Of a stretch of DNA of 33,452 nt, positions 22,568 through 30,350 are shown one piece after another. The notes beneath the pieces were generated by a model, which searched no databases, was not told the origin of the DNA, and was given only the letters and a program-made list of their open reading frames with translations. The translations under genes and the position numbers were made by a program. The DNA is from Opitutia bacterium (GTDB taxonomy: Bacteria > Verrucomicrobiota > Verrucomicrobiia > Opitutales > Seribacteraceae). The DNA lies in assembly GCA_018695085.1 (NCBI GenBank), contig JABHOU010000589.1, forward strand, positions 1-33,452, given 5' to 3'. Position 1 is the stretch's first letter; the number at the start of each line of letters is the position of its first letter.

Positions 22568-24303
22568 GGCATATGGATCATTGAGGTTTGAGAAAAGGTT
22601 TTCGTTGCATCGGCATTCGATGAAAAACCTGAAGCTCCCGACCATTCTCTGCGAAGCCATGCTGAGAGCAGTTCGATCTCCTCCGTGGTCAAGGAACCTT
22701 GGTGAAAGGTGGGCATCGAGTCGTTCTTGTTACCGTAAAATCTGGCGGATTTTGGATTGCTGATAAACGCCTGTAACCACTCGCTTGTTCCATAACCTGT
22801 TAGATCAAGGGCGGTTGCCTCGTCGATGTCGGTTATGTCGTAATACTGGTGGCAGTCCGTGCAACCATACTCTGCGGTCAGGAGATTTTTTCCGTGTTGA
22901 ATTAACTTTTCATCACGCCGGTCAATTTCACGTTGATAGGGTAGTGCAGCTTCAGCGGACAAGGCTGCAACGATTGCTTGCAGGTCTTCATGTGGAGCAT
23001 CCGATATTTTTGGCAGTACCTTGCGAGCCATTTTCCCATCCTTGAACTTTGTGTTGCCAAAGAATGCGGCACTTTGAAATAGTTCGAGATCCAAGATTGC
23101 GGAAACCCATTCTCGATTGGCGAATTGAGTCAAGTCGGGTGCGGAAGTTTTCGCTGTTGTTAAACCTGCAGGTATGTAAGCATGGTTATGGCATCCCGAG
23201 CAGTGTTCTGCGAAGAGCCTAGGTCCGCGCAATAATGGGTCCCGCTCAGCCATTTCTGTAGCTCCAGCAGGAGGAATTCCATTACGGCATATCAATTCTT
23301 TGACTCTCTCGACTCTCTTCTTTTCCATTACTTTTGCCGATTGGTAGCGAATGTCCTGCATGTCCTTTGCATAGGCCGAGAGTCCGAGCCAACATGCGCT
23401 GCCCAATACTCCAATTGCAAAAATGGATCCGAAAGCACGACCCAATTTATTTTTCCCTATCCAGGGCAACATGCCCAAAAGAATCAGTGTTGCCGTGGGT
23501 ATGAGGTACGCTCCAATCGCTACAGGTACATGGCGGAGTAGCTCGAACAGTGGAAGGAAATACCATGCCGGTCTGGCAATTGGGGAAGTGCCAGTCTGAT
23601 CTGCGGGAGAACCGAGCGATGTGTCGTTCATGAGGGAATACATGCCCAAGCATAGAACTGTCACTGCCGTCATTATTGTGATTGCGGGCAATTGACGTCG
23701 GATCGATTGAGTGACTGTTGTTTTGCTTTTGACTAAAAAAAGCAGGCTTGTTGCCGTGAGCAGAAGAAGAGGTAGCAAGAAACAATGCAGAACAGTAAAA
23801 CGGGTGAGCGTGAAATGCCCTGGTTCCGCTCCTCCCATGATTACGAGTTTCAGATTTTCTCCCAAGATCGGGATTGAACCCACGATGTTTGCCACTACGT
23901 GCGCACCGCTGTAAGCCTTTTGATCCCAAGGCAACACTTCGCCTGTTCGGGCAAGGGCAAGTAGTAGCACCACGCAAGCTAGGCTTACCCATAAGGGAAC
24001 TTTTCGAGGTGCTGTTTTCCATGAAAGAACAGCTAACTGTAGAAGCCACGCTCCGATTAAAAATATCGTCAAGTCTGTCGAGAAATGATGTAGATTTCGA
24101 CAAAACTGTCCGCCTGAAATCTGATTTTCTATGTGCCAGACGCTTTCCCAAGCCGTGTAGGCGCTGGGAGAATAGTGAAGCCACAGATATGTCCCCGAAA
24201 TTACTTCGACGACGAATGTGGCAGCTAGGCATACTGGCAGAACATAAGTCCAATGGAGTTTTGGGACCGTTTCTGAGTGTTGTTGTTTCACTCTCTTGTT
24301 CAT
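22564..24303 (-). CDS. atypical cytochrome b fused to a dihaem cytochrome c domain
   Basis: A 579-residue protein. Residues 1-320 are cytochrome b-like: RNLHHFSTDLTIFLIGAW, TGEVLPWDQKAYSGAHVVANI, TLTRFTVLHCFLLP and the quinol-site region SPIARPAWYFLPLFELLR. The C-terminal part has two haem c motifs, CSGCH (368-372) and CTDCH (481-485). Against cytochrome b6, the bL ligands are kept as His72 and His173. The two bH ligands are replaced by Trp86 and Leu188, and PEWY reads PAWY (245-248). It should bind one haem b and two haems c. It sits between the Rieske and CoxA genes and probably forms a bc-oxidase supercomplex with altered quinol chemistry (inference). Confidence 0.82.
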   Translation of the reverse strand: MNKRVKQQHSETVPKLHWTYVLPVCLAATFVVEVISGTYLWLHYSPSAYTAWESVWHIENQISGGQFCRNLHHFSTDLTIFLIGAWLLQLAVLSWKTAPRKVPLWVSLACVVLLLALARTGEVLPWDQKAYSGAHVVANIVGSIPILGENLKLVIMGGAEPGHFTLTRFTVLHCFLLPLLLLTATSLLFLVKSKTTVTQSIRRQLPAITIMTAVTVLCLGMYSLMNDTSLGSPADQTGTSPIARPAWYFLPLFELLRHVPVAIGAYLIPTATLILLGMLPWIGKNKLGRAFGSIFAIGVLGSACWLGLSAYAKDMQDIRYQSAKVMEKKRVERVKELICRNGIPPAGATEMAERDPLLRGPRLFAEHCSGCHNHAYIPAGLTTAKTSAPDLTQFANREWVSAILDLELFQSAAFFGNTKFKDGKMARKVLPKISDAPHEDLQAIVAALSAEAALPYQREIDRRDEKLIQHGKNLLTAEYGCTDCHQYYDITDIDEATALDLTGYGTSEWLQAFISNPKSARFYGNKNDSMPTFHQGSLTTEEIELLSAWLRREWSGASGFSSNADATKTFSQTSMIHMP

Positions 24304-24325
24304 GCCTAACGACCCGATCGGGTGG

Positions 24326-24868
24326 TTAACTGATTCCCTCTCGTTCCTTCGTACCCAACCGATATTTTCTGAAATGCACCCAAACCTCCCCTTTTTCTAC
24401 TTTTGTTTCCAAGGGGTCGAGGTCGCGAGGACTTGGGTTCTCGGGTCCGGTTCTTACACCGTTTTTTGCAAATGAAGCGTTGTGGCATGGGCAACGAAAT
24501 CCCTCTGTGGATTTATCGAAATCAACTAAGCAACCCACATGGGGACACGATGCGGAATAGGCTTTTATTTCTCCTGATATTTCTTTCGCGACAAACACGT
24601 ATCCGATTTTTTTCTTGGGATAGGTAGTCCATGCATCCTGACGGTTTGCGATTACGGGAAAACGGGAGGGCAAGCCATCGTCCGGCAAACTTTTGAAAGG
24701 AGCGATGGACATCCATTTCGCGCTTCCACTTTTGCGCCGAATGGGATCCAGCAAGGCAGGGAGTCCTGAAGCAAAAGGAAATAGGGCCAAAATTGCAACC
24801 AATCCACCAGTGATTTTTCCGATGAATCCACGTCTTTCCTGTGGTTCGTCTGCCTGCTTGCTTTTCAT
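24326..24868 (-). CDS. Rieske [2Fe-2S] protein
   Basis: A 180-residue protein whose ATG at 24868 overlaps the coxB stop (ATGA). A twin-arginine-like lead (QERRGFIGK, residues 10-18) precedes one membrane helix (20-38). The cluster domain has CPHVGC and CPCHNASF, giving ligands Cys108, His110, Cys126 and His129, and a disulfide pair Cys113-Cys128. It is the usual partner of cytochrome b in quinol oxidation. A gap of 22 bp separates it from the cytochrome b-c gene. All its key residues are intact, in contrast to its cytochrome b partner. Confidence 0.9.
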   Translation of the reverse strand: MKSKQADEPQERRGFIGKITGGLVAILALFPFASGLPALLDPIRRKSGSAKWMSIAPFKSLPDDGLPSRFPVIANRQDAWTTYPKKKIGYVFVAKEISGEIKAYSASCPHVGCLVDFDKSTEGFRCPCHNASFAKNGVRTGPENPSPRDLDPLETKVEKGEVWVHFRKYRLGTKEREGIS

Positions 24869-25590
24869 GGGTTCTGCTGCTTTTCTTTGTTTTGATTGGA
24901 CGCGGAAGCCAGAAATCCGCGTTTCCCTGTCTCGACCTCCGTCAACCATGTCTCGTACCCCTTGGGCGAGTGGACGATGAGGCGGCCACCCATAACGCCA
25001 TGACCAATCCCGCACATCTCAGCGCATTGAATGTCGAACTCTCCTTCCTTTTCCGGTTTGAACCATCCTTTTATTCTTCTTCCCGGAACGGCGTCTTGTT
25101 TGAGGCGAAAGACCGGAACGGAAAAACTATGAAGTACGTCTTTGGAGGTGAGCTCGTAATGATAGGTCTTGCCCTTCTCGAGATGAAGTTCGTCGATTAG
25201 TTTTATATCGTCATCAGTATGGAGTTCACCGTCTTTGCCCGGATGAACGAAGGTCCATGCCCATTGCTGGGATACAACGCCAATGGTGTAATCCGCCGGA
25301 GGCATGTCCTGCTTGATCTTGTACCACACTTTTGTTGCACCGTAGATCAAGACGACATCGCAAATGATGATTAGAATGTGCGGGATGTTGATCCATCTTT
25401 TGTGACTTTTGTTGGTTCCATCGATGTAGGTGGTGGGACAATCGGGCTTTCTGCGGAAGCGAAACAGAAAGTAGAACAAGGCCACTTCAGCTACGATAAA
25501 CCAGAACCCCACCATTATCGTGATGAGATCGAACAAGTAGTCGATGTCCCCAGCGTAGGAGGAAACTCTTTCTAGGTAATGGTCGATCAT
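24865..25590 (-). CDS. coxB: cytochrome c oxidase subunit II (CuA)
   Basis: A 241-residue protein. The ATG at 25590 overlaps the stop of the small upstream gene (ATGA). Two membrane helices (about 20-42 and 70-90) are followed by the CuA cupredoxin domain with SQQWAWTF and the binding set His154, Cys189, Glu191, Cys193, His197 and Met200 (CAEMCGIGHGVM). CuA receives electrons from a soluble or tethered carrier and passes them to subunit I. No haem c domain is fused to it, so the separate tetrahaem cytochrome or azurin is a likely donor. Confidence 0.92.
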   Translation of the reverse strand: MIDHYLERVSSYAGDIDYLFDLITIMVGFWFIVAEVALFYFLFRFRRKPDCPTTYIDGTNKSHKRWINIPHILIIICDVVLIYGATKVWYKIKQDMPPADYTIGVVSQQWAWTFVHPGKDGELHTDDDIKLIDELHLEKGKTYHYELTSKDVLHSFSVPVFRLKQDAVPGRRIKGWFKPEKEGEFDIQCAEMCGIGHGVMGGRLIVHSPKGYETWLTEVETGKRGFLASASNQNKEKQQNP

Positions 25591-25769
25591 GGCGAGGACT
25601 CCACTTGCGTTTCTTGCACTCCCGACTGTTCGTTCTCCCCCTTTACGAGAAGCCAAGAGCAAAGGGAAAACATAACGGTTATCCAGATGCACCAAAGATA
25701 CACTCCTCTCGAGAGACCTTCGGCTTTTTCGCAAAGGCCATGATCCGGATTTAATTCAGTTTGGCTCAT
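25587..25769 (-). CDS. 60-residue single-helix membrane protein
   Basis: The start was taken at the ATG at 25769, which has AAGGA upstream; a TTG at 25790 overlapping the previous stop is possible. The sequence has a polar N-terminus (MSQTELNPDHGLCEKAEG), a membrane helix (VYLWCIWITVMFSLCSWLLV) and a polar tail. Its ATGA overlap with coxB and its place between the tetrahaem cytochrome and CoxB mark it as a real gene. It is probably an assembly or structural subunit. No family recognised. Confidence 0.6.
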   Translation of the reverse strand: MSQTELNPDHGLCEKAEGLSRGVYLWCIWITVMFSLCSWLLVKGENEQSGVQETQVESSP

Positions 25770-25786
25770 TTTAGGAGGGCTTCCTT

Positions 25787-26992
25787 TCAATTGCTTTGCG
25801 CAAGGGTGCGCATGTAGGCGACGACATCGCGCAAGGCTTCATCGTCTGGCAGGGCAGCTAGAATCGGAATCATACTTTTTGCCCATATGTCATCCGGATG
25901 AGCCCCTCGAACACCGCTCTTGAATTTCTTTAACTGTTCTAGGGCGTACCAATCCTCGAGAGGAACGTGGGAAGGTGCGTGGAGTTGTTTGTTGCCTTCT
26001 CCTCCGGGGCCATGGCAAGCCATGCATAATACATAATGGTTCTTCCCTTTTTCCGGATCACCGCCAATGTTGTCCTTTTGCGGTTTTGGCGGTAATGCGG
26101 CAATTTTCTTTGATACCGATTCAATTTCATCCGATTTGATTAGAATTTTGGCAGCCAAACTCATCATTCTTCCGTTGGCATCGCTTGAATGAGTCCCACG
26201 TACACCGGTTTGGAAGTGGCGCAATTGATCGGCGATGTACCAATCGTCGAGTCCCGCGATGGAGGGGACCCCTAACCATCGATTGCCATGGAGATTGCTG
26301 CCGTGACAAGATCCGCATAGGGATATGGCATCGGGTTCTTCGATTTTCCGAGTTACGTTCAAATGCTCGACCAATTGTTGTCTGTCGGTTCCCGATTCCT
26401 TCAGTTGGCGTGCTATGGCACCCATTAACTGTGCTTCATGATTGTCCGGATGATATCCTCGAGTTCCTTCGCCGAATTTATCCAGTTGGGACAGAATGTA
26501 GTCAGTACCCCTTCCCCAGAGGGGGGGAATCGCATGAGTTTCGCCCTTGCCTGCGTGGCAACCTAGGCAGGTTTCGGCAATTGGGGCGATATTTGGAGGT
26601 TTCGGTTGTTGGGTTTGATCGGTGAGATCGGAAGGTAGCGAACCCACGAATTTCGAAACCGCAACTAGATCTTCGTCCCGAATTAGAACTCTCGCCATCG
26701 CTCTCATCATCAATCCCTTGACGTCCGCATGGTGCGCACCCCTTCTTCCATCCCTGAACTTCCTCAATTGGCTTTCTACATAGTTCGTGGAGAGTCCGGT
26801 CAACGGAGGAGTTTCAAGTTTGTGAACTCCTTCCCCTTTGGGACCGTGGCAGGTCGAGCAAAGGGAATAGATAGTTGCTCCTCTGATGGGGGAGGGGACG
26901 TTCGCCTCAGTAAGTTGGCCCGCGAGAACCGTTCCTATTACCCCGAAGATTCTCGCCGAGATAGGTGTTGTTGATTTCAGGAATGCTTTCAC
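25787..26992 (-). CDS. periplasmic tetrahaem cytochrome c (c4-like domains)
   Basis: A 401-residue protein with a signal peptide (about 1-29) and four cytochrome c domains of the c4/c553 type. CXXCH motifs are at 45-49, 142-146, 226-230 and 323-327. Each domain ends with a similar QL.KF..G.RG.H.. pattern, so the protein is a tandem repeat of a monohaem unit. It is the first gene of the operon with coxB, Rieske, cytochrome b-c and coxA. It is the likely electron carrier between the bc-type and aa3-type modules. A respiratory operator lies 11 bp upstream of the ATG. Confidence 0.88.
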   Translation of the reverse strand: MKAFLKSTTPISARIFGVIGTVLAGQLTEANVPSPIRGATIYSLCSTCHGPKGEGVHKLETPPLTGLSTNYVESQLRKFRDGRRGAHHADVKGLMMRAMARVLIRDEDLVAVSKFVGSLPSDLTDQTQQPKPPNIAPIAETCLGCHAGKGETHAIPPLWGRGTDYILSQLDKFGEGTRGYHPDNHEAQLMGAIARQLKESGTDRQQLVEHLNVTRKIEEPDAISLCGSCHGSNLHGNRWLGVPSIAGLDDWYIADQLRHFQTGVRGTHSSDANGRMMSLAAKILIKSDEIESVSKKIAALPPKPQKDNIGGDPEKGKNHYVLCMACHGPGGEGNKQLHAPSHVPLEDWYALEQLKKFKSGVRGAHPDDIWAKSMIPILAALPDDEALRDVVAYMRTLAQSN

Positions 26993-27002
26993 TGTTCGAT
27001 AA

Positions 27003-27020
27003 ATAGAGTAAGAGATCTAT
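27003..27020. promoter_or_regulatory. ATAGA-N8-TCTAT operator, copy 3 (oxidase operon/rrf2)
   Basis: ATAGA-GTAAGAGA-TCTAT is a perfect dyad between the divergent oxidase operon and the second Rrf2 gene. It is 11 bp from the tetrahaem cytochrome start codon and 157 bp from the Rrf2 start. A binding protein here would block the oxidase transcript and could also autoregulate. It is nearly identical to the nap copy at 10435. Confidence 0.65.
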
Positions 27021-27176
27021 AGATACAAACATATAAAGTCCCTAAATTTCGATCCGATCCATGTATTTATAAGGGTTTTGATGGAAAGCTGAAAGTAGTG
27101 CTAATTGCTTTTTCCCTTTTTTGTTGCCTTGGGTGGTCGAAATCTGTGTTTCTTATTATGAAATCATTTCGAGTGT

Positions 27177-27599
27177 ATGCTCTTTTACGGAAAACCAAGT
27201 CAATATGCTATTAGGGCACTTCTTCACATTGCTCGAAACTCCCCTAGTCCAAGTCTCGCCAAGAATATTGCGAAGGAAGAAAAATTACCTAAGCATTTTC
27301 TGTCCAAAGTGCTTAAGGAATTGGTGGGAGCACGCATTCTCGATTCTCGACTTGGACCCGGAGGTGGGTTCTGGATGAAGAAAAACCCTTCACGCGTGAC
27401 TCTTCTGCAGATAGTGAAAATTTTCGAGGACATCGAGACGCCTCTCAAGACTTGTGCCATCGGATGGACTCGTTGCTCGGATGAAAAACCTTGTAGTCTG
27501 CACAATGAGTTTAAGTGCGTGCGCGAGGGCATCAGGACTTATTTGGAGGGGACTACTTTGGCGTCCCTGCTTCTCGCGGAGAAAGACAAGCTCAAGTAA
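27177..27599 (+). CDS. Rrf2-family Fe-S-type regulator, candidate controller of the respiratory regulon
   Basis: A 140-residue Rrf2 protein: winged helix (SQYAIRALLHIARNS; PKHFLSKVLKELV; then the wing GPGGGFWM), a dimerisation helix, and cysteines 93, 100, 106 and 114 (TCAIGWTRCSDEKPC) in the region that ligates a Fe-S cluster in NsrR, IscR and RirA. It is clearly different from the NsrR-like protein at 1636. It is divergent from the oxidase operon, with the ATAGA-N8-TCTAT dyad between them, and convergent with hemN. I infer a sensor of oxygen, NO or Fe-S status that controls the dyad-bearing promoters. An IscR-like role is the alternative. Confidence 0.75.
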   Translation: MLFYGKPSQYAIRALLHIARNSPSPSLAKNIAKEEKLPKHFLSKVLKELVGARILDSRLGPGGGFWMKKNPSRVTLLQIVKIFEDIETPLKTCAIGWTRCSDEKPCSLHNEFKCVREGIRTYLEGTTLASLLLAEKDKLK

Positions 27600-27647
27600 T
27601 GTTCGTTTCTTCGCGGGGAAAGTGAAGCGATCCTTCGAATTCTCCAA

Positions 27648-29033
27648 TCATGCAACCCTTGAGCAAGGTGCCCTGTCTAGTGCTTCCATTTTATAGCTGT
27701 CGAACAAGCGTGCCACGGTTCTTGCGAAGGGACGACCAAATCGAGTGAGGTTCCAGCTGGATGAATCTTCCGCTCTTTTCAATATTCCGTCTCTGGCGAA
27801 TGACTTTAATTCCCTTGTGATTCCTTGAGCAAGTGCCCCCATTGTTTCCGTGAGTTCTTTGTCTCGAATGACGAGGTGGCAAAGCAATTCGTTGATCAAG
27901 GCGTGCCGAGTTCGATCCTCATCCGTTTGTTCGTGCCAGAGATCTTGCCCGAAACCGCCTTTGTCCAATGCGTTTCCCCATACTATGGTTGATGGGGAAT
28001 TCCGTAGATAGGCTCCGTCGAGATAACTTATTGCTCCGGGACCAAGTCCGAGCAAGTTTTTTGCCGATTTCGCCACATATCCCATAAAGGTTCTCTTCAG
28101 GCGATTGCACTTGAATGCTTCCGCCAATGAATCCTCGGGTTTGGAGAAATGATCCATGCCGACAGGCAGATATCCTTCCGAGACAAACAAACTTGTGGCA
28201 GTTTCGAAAATTCGCAATTTTTCATGCGGATGAGGCATGCTTTCTGCGTCGAGTCTCTTTTGGTGCGGCATTTTCTCCGGAAGAAAAGCGAAGTGGTAGA
28301 GAGCTATCCTGTCGGGTTCTAGAGCTATTGACTTCTCGACTGTTCGTTCAAACCTTTGTGAGTTTTGCATGGGCAGACCATACACAAGATCGAAGTTGAT
28401 CGAGGTGAAACCAAGATTGCGGCAGGTCTCAACCACGAAACGAACCCTCTCGTAAGGGTGGTAACGGTTGATGGCCCACTGGGTGTCTCGATTGAAGTCC
28501 TGAATTCCTAGGGAAATTCGTGAGAATCCGAGTTCCCTGAGCGTTTCCAATTGAATGGGAGTGACTGTTTCCGGGTTGGTCTCTACGGAAAATTCAGCTT
28601 CCGGATTAAATTCAAGGAACTCGCGGAATAGACTCATCATGCTCGTAAGCTGATTCTCTGAAAGAAAGGTGGGAGTCCCGCCTCCCAAATGTACGGAACT
28701 CACCCTTGGCATTCCTTCTGAACAGAGGTTAATCCTTTCCAGTTCCTTGCGGAGTGAGATTAGGTATTTATCGCCATATTCGGGTTTCTGAGTCCGAATC
28801 TCAGTGTTGCATCCACAATAGTAGCAGAGTCGTGAGCAAAAGGGGACATGGACGTATAAGTCGATCGACATCCCTCTGGAAAGGACTGACCTGAGTCGGC
28901 GTATCCGCTCCCCGGATGGCGGAGAGTCCTTCCACAAGTTTGGTGACGGGTAGGCGACGTACCGTGGAGCAGGATGCCCGTGTTTTTTGAGAATTTCATC
29001 GAGGTCTTCGGATTTGGTGATAGCTTCGATCAT
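27648..29033 (-). CDS. hemN: oxygen-independent coproporphyrinogen III dehydrogenase HemN
   Basis: A 461-residue radical SAM enzyme that converts coproporphyrinogen III to protoporphyrinogen IX without oxygen, in the cytosol. The radical SAM motif is VHVPFCSRLCYYCGCN with Cys66, Cys70 and Cys73 (plus Cys75). APRYVAYPS near the N-terminus, HLGGGTPTFLS, and FSVETNP complete the genuine HemN pattern, unlike HemW. Its length is close to the usual 455. In this setting it supplies haem for the many c- and b-type cytochromes under low oxygen. It follows the small gene at 29045-29437 after 11 bp, and both lie downstream of a respiratory operator. Confidence 0.92.
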   Translation of the reverse strand: MIEAITKSEDLDEILKKHGHPAPRYVAYPSPNLWKDSPPSGERIRRLRSVLSRGMSIDLYVHVPFCSRLCYYCGCNTEIRTQKPEYGDKYLISLRKELERINLCSEGMPRVSSVHLGGGTPTFLSENQLTSMMSLFREFLEFNPEAEFSVETNPETVTPIQLETLRELGFSRISLGIQDFNRDTQWAINRYHPYERVRFVVETCRNLGFTSINFDLVYGLPMQNSQRFERTVEKSIALEPDRIALYHFAFLPEKMPHQKRLDAESMPHPHEKLRIFETATSLFVSEGYLPVGMDHFSKPEDSLAEAFKCNRLKRTFMGYVAKSAKNLLGLGPGAISYLDGAYLRNSPSTIVWGNALDKGGFGQDLWHEQTDEDRTRHALINELLCHLVIRDKELTETMGALAQGITRELKSFARDGILKRAEDSSSWNLTRFGRPFARTVARLFDSYKMEALDRAPCSRVA

Positions 29034-29044
29034 AAGAGATAGCT

Positions 29045-29437
29045 TTATTTATTTAGCAGATAGTTGAGAGCTTGGCTCACCGTCTCGAACCTGCGAATTC
29101 CCACTTCCCAGTCGTAGTGAAACGCCGACATGACGTTGAATCCCGTGTCGGTCGTTTCGTCTCGAAATACCCTCGCTATTTTCTTAACACCGGCAGCGTT
29201 GCACATATCCATGATTTTCTGGTGACTCGAATTAGCCCCCGCTGTCATTTCTTTTAGAAGAGTCATATCATTGAGTAATCCGAAACCACGGGACAATTTA
29301 TGCAGTTTTTCACGAATTCCTTCTTCCAATTGCATCCCGTCTTGTTCATCGAATCTGCCAATAAGAGAAAGCATCATCAGGTTGTTGGCATCGTCGGTGT
29401 GAACATGGAATGCATGTTGTTGTGTGGAGTTTGTCAT
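29045..29437 (-). CDS. cytosolic protein, STAS/SpoIIAA-like (tentative), unknown
   Basis: A 130-residue protein from the ATG at 29437; longer in-frame extensions run into the operator region. The pattern LMMLSLIGRFDEQDGMQLEEGIREKLHKL, followed by GFGLLNDMTLLKE and later RRFETVSQALNYLL, resembles small alpha/beta proteins of the STAS/SpoIIAA-like type. I cannot name a family with certainty. It has no signal peptide. It is first in a unit with hemN and directly follows an operator copy, so it should be induced with the respiratory genes. It may be a regulator or scaffold (inference). Confidence 0.5.
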   Translation of the reverse strand: MTNSTQQHAFHVHTDDANNLMMLSLIGRFDEQDGMQLEEGIREKLHKLSRGFGLLNDMTLLKEMTAGANSSHQKIMDMCNAAGVKKIARVFRDETTDTGFNVMSAFHYDWEVGIRRFETVSQALNYLLNK

Positions 29438-29463
29438 GGAAGGTGTTTCGCTTGCGAACATTA

Positions 29464-29481
29464 ATAGACCAATCGATCTAC
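29464..29481. promoter_or_regulatory. ATAGA-N8-TCTAC operator, copy 4 (hemN unit)
   Basis: ATAGA-CCAATCGA-TCTAC matches the dyad at nine of ten arm positions and keeps the GATCTA core. It lies 27 bp upstream of the start codon of the first gene of the hemN unit. The placement near the start matches the other copies. Confidence 0.55.
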
Positions 29482-29879
29482 CAATATACTGAAAGTTCAA
29501 CTTTAGGACAAGCAATCTCAAACTACCGCCCATGACCGAAGGCGCATCATCGAAAGGAATCATCACTTTGATGCTTTATTCTCTTAATATCTCGGTAAAC
29601 TAATTCGTTAACCAAGGAAAAAAGTTCAATTGCAAAATGCGCAGGGAGAGGAATGAAACGAAGTTGAAAAATTGTTCGATCCTAACTGCAAGATGGTTGC
29701 GAGCGGTCGCACTTCAAGTCGGAAAATATATAAGATTTACCAGTTGGGGTATTGATTGATCTGACTAAGTCTCAAAGACCATTAGTTTTTATCATTCCCC
29801 ATCCAACAAGACACGGTTCTGTTCTAGGATTTCTTACTCAAATTGTTGCAATGTCCTAATCTTGCCTCTAACTTCTATT

Positions 29880-29897
29880 ATAGAGCAATGGATCTAC
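29880..29897. promoter_or_regulatory. ATAGA-N8-TCTAC operator, copy 5 (TPR operon)
   Basis: ATAGA-GCAATGGA-TCTAC also keeps the GATCTA core and the G after ATAGA seen in the nap and oxidase copies. It lies 38 bp upstream of an ATG that has a strong GGAGGTG ribosome binding site. This places the unknown operon 29935-31279 in the same putative regulon. Confidence 0.6.
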
Positions 29898-29934
29898 TAA
29901 TGCATATTCGAACTGAAGGAGGTGTGAATTCCAG

Positions 29935-30086
29935 ATGAAGCAAAAAACACATATCGTCGAAGGTTCCTTGGCTTTGTTCTAATCCCCGAGTTGTTGAATC
30001 AAGCGTCTTATGCGGAGGAAGGCAAGAAGTTGGCAACCAAAGGCGACCGACGGAGATTCCGACTCGATCTCGATTTCAAGTACTAG
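29935..30086 (+). pseudogene. small exported protein gene with apparent frameshift
   Basis: GGAGGTG at 29918-29924 precedes ATG 29935, the best ribosome binding site in this part of the window, yet the frame ends after 15 codons (MKQKTHIVEGSLALF, TAA at 29980). Reading on in the -1 frame gives LIPELLNQASYAEEGKKLAT and further charged residues to TAG at 30084. Joined, they make a natural 50-residue product: basic start, hydrophobic core, ASYA-type signal cleavage site and a charged mature part. It is either a single-base deletion (pseudogene or sequencing error) or a recoded gene. Family not recognised. Confidence 0.4.
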
Positions 30087-30096
30087 AAAAACAACA

Positions 30097-30330
30097 ATGG
30101 GACAAAATACTATGAAAAAAACCAAAGATTCCGAGGAACTCCTTGAATTCAAATTCGAATACCATTTGGACGAAGATCATGAAGTGGGGGAGAAATTCTA
30201 CCTTGCTTACAATCTTCGTGAGGCGGTCAAGGATTTCAGGCACACATGCCGAAAAAGGCATTTGAATCCTCATCACTTGCATGTCTCTCGCTGGGATCGA
30301 TGGAAAGAGGAATGGAACAGGCTTAATTGA
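30097..30330 (+). CDS. 77-residue charged cytosolic protein, unknown
   Basis: The start was set at ATG 30097 (another at 30112) because the in-frame upstream residues to 30010 coincide with the previous gene in another frame. The product is highly charged and His-rich (LEFKFEYHLDEDHEVGEKFY; NPHHLHVSRWDRWKEEWNRLN), with no signal or membrane segment. Its stop overlaps or adjoins the next small gene, so it belongs to the same operon. I do not recognise it. Confidence 0.5.
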   Translation: MGQNTMKKTKDSEELLEFKFEYHLDEDHEVGEKFYLAYNLREAVKDFRHTCRKRHLNPHHLHVSRWDRWKEEWNRLN

Positions 30331-30350
30331 AATATCTTCACCATAATAGA

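Larger units (their letters stand above)
29438..29934. other. long divergent promoter region with two operators
   Basis: There is no gene. The region separates the hemN unit (minus) from the small-gene/TPR operon (plus). Each side carries an ATAGA-N8-TCTAC dyad close to its start codon (29464-29481 and 29880-29897). The middle part is AT-rich and otherwise featureless to me. Confidence 0.55.

Noticed and set aside
23447-24253. Minus-strand frame of 268 codons inside the cytochrome b gene
   Set aside because: Same strand but another frame of a gene with clear cytochrome b and c motifs; a shadow.
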